This document shows positions 63,532-64,000 of a DNA stretch of 64,000 nucleotides, piece after piece. Below the pieces are notes generated by a model. The model made no database searches and was not told where the DNA came from. It was given only the letters and a program-made list of their open reading frames with translations. Each line of letters begins with the position of its first letter. Position 1 is the stretch's first letter. The stretch is from Thereva unica (Eukaryota > Arthropoda > Insecta > Diptera > Therevidae), in assembly GCA_949987705.1 (NCBI GenBank), contig CATLJY010000286.1:1-64000 (forward strand), read 5' to 3'. The position numbers and the translations under genes were made by a program.

Positions 63532-64000
63532 AAATACGGACGTGATACTTCACATCCAAGACCATTAATTTTTGGCTAAATCTACGTATTTTAGGCCTTT
63601 CCAGCAAACCTACGAACATCGACTACTAAATCTACGTATTTTCAATCAAATTTTACAAAAAAAAATATTGTTTGCAAGTAAGAATTTAACGATTTATTAA
63701 AAATTCTTTTTATATAATTTAAGCAAATATTGAAATCTTAGTGTGAAAAGCGCTTTAAAAAAATTCAGAGCCAACAGAAGATCAATTAAAATTATTTAAT
63801 ACCAATATGTACAAATTTAAACAAAACATGTAACAACTTTATAGATTTCCTTCGGAATCTGTACATGGTTTTGCTTCTTCACACAAGAAATTCTGTACTT
63901 TATGCATGTACGGCAATTTTTGCAAATACAAAATACAGAGATTATTTTGAATGTTTTTTTTTTTCACTTTTTTTAGGAATTTCTGATTTCCGTCTAGTTT
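63532..64000. other. Gene-free AT-rich end of window
   Basis: AAATCTACGTATTTT recurs at 63579 and 63627. Otherwise nothing recognisable. Confidence 0.5.

Overview
This window is a dense, nested graveyard of eukaryotic transposable elements in AT-rich DNA. The families and their details point to an insect: two BEL/Pao elements, an env-bearing errantivirus-type gypsy element with a 17.6/297-like primer-binding site, a Mag-like gypsy remnant, Jockey-like and RTE-like LINEs, a tRNA-derived SINE, two hAT elements, P-element/THAP, PIF/Harbinger, piggyBac, Merlin and mariner remnants, and Helitrons. A dipteran is my best guess, with low certainty. I recognise no ordinary host gene, no rRNA, no bacterial-type operon and no CRISPR array.

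Layout. 1-93: inverted partner of 63264-63350. 634-6307: minus-strand BEL/Pao element with near-identical LTRs and an in-frame internal deletion, leaving an open Gag-protease-integrase fusion. 7200-9963: 1.38-kb tandem duplication whose right copy carries the left end of a PIF/Harbinger derivative (9680-10317) that still has a MADF exon. 10321-14330: two LINE remnants, the second split by a 499-bp solo-LTR-like insertion. 14880-16511: decayed P-element/THAP-type transposase. 17850-20634: complete hAT element with an 8-bp target duplication and one in-frame stop. 20660-24970: solo-LTR-like repeat, then a Helitron Pif1 helicase gene split by a 1.57-kb LTR-like insertion. 25134-25537: MITE with perfect 37-bp inverted repeats. 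25883-33247: errantivirus-like element (gag, pol, env) itself invaded by a Harbinger-type MITE and a SINE. 33440-44230: a Jockey-like LINE split by a 7.9-kb BEL element (34498-42370), followed by a second copy of the same LINE family. 45837-46724: unidentified three-exon gene remnant next to a MITE. 48778-53165: second hAT element, again with a single stop. 53910-55726: gypsy remnant between 192-bp LTRs. 56250-57307: piggyBac 3' end and Merlin transposase remnant. 57654-59161: non-autonomous Helitron carrying a 128-bp minisatellite, inserted in an exon-like stretch. 60995-64000: solo-LTR-like repeat, inverted mariner fragment, Pao gag fragment, and short inverted repeats.

The elements do not form one pathway; they record successive insertions. 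For several (BEL in LINE, SINE in gypsy, MITE in gypsy, LTR in RTE, LTR in Helitron, Helitron in an exon) the reading frame on the two sides rejoins exactly when the insert and one copy of the target duplication are removed. That fixes the element boundaries at base resolution from this sequence alone.
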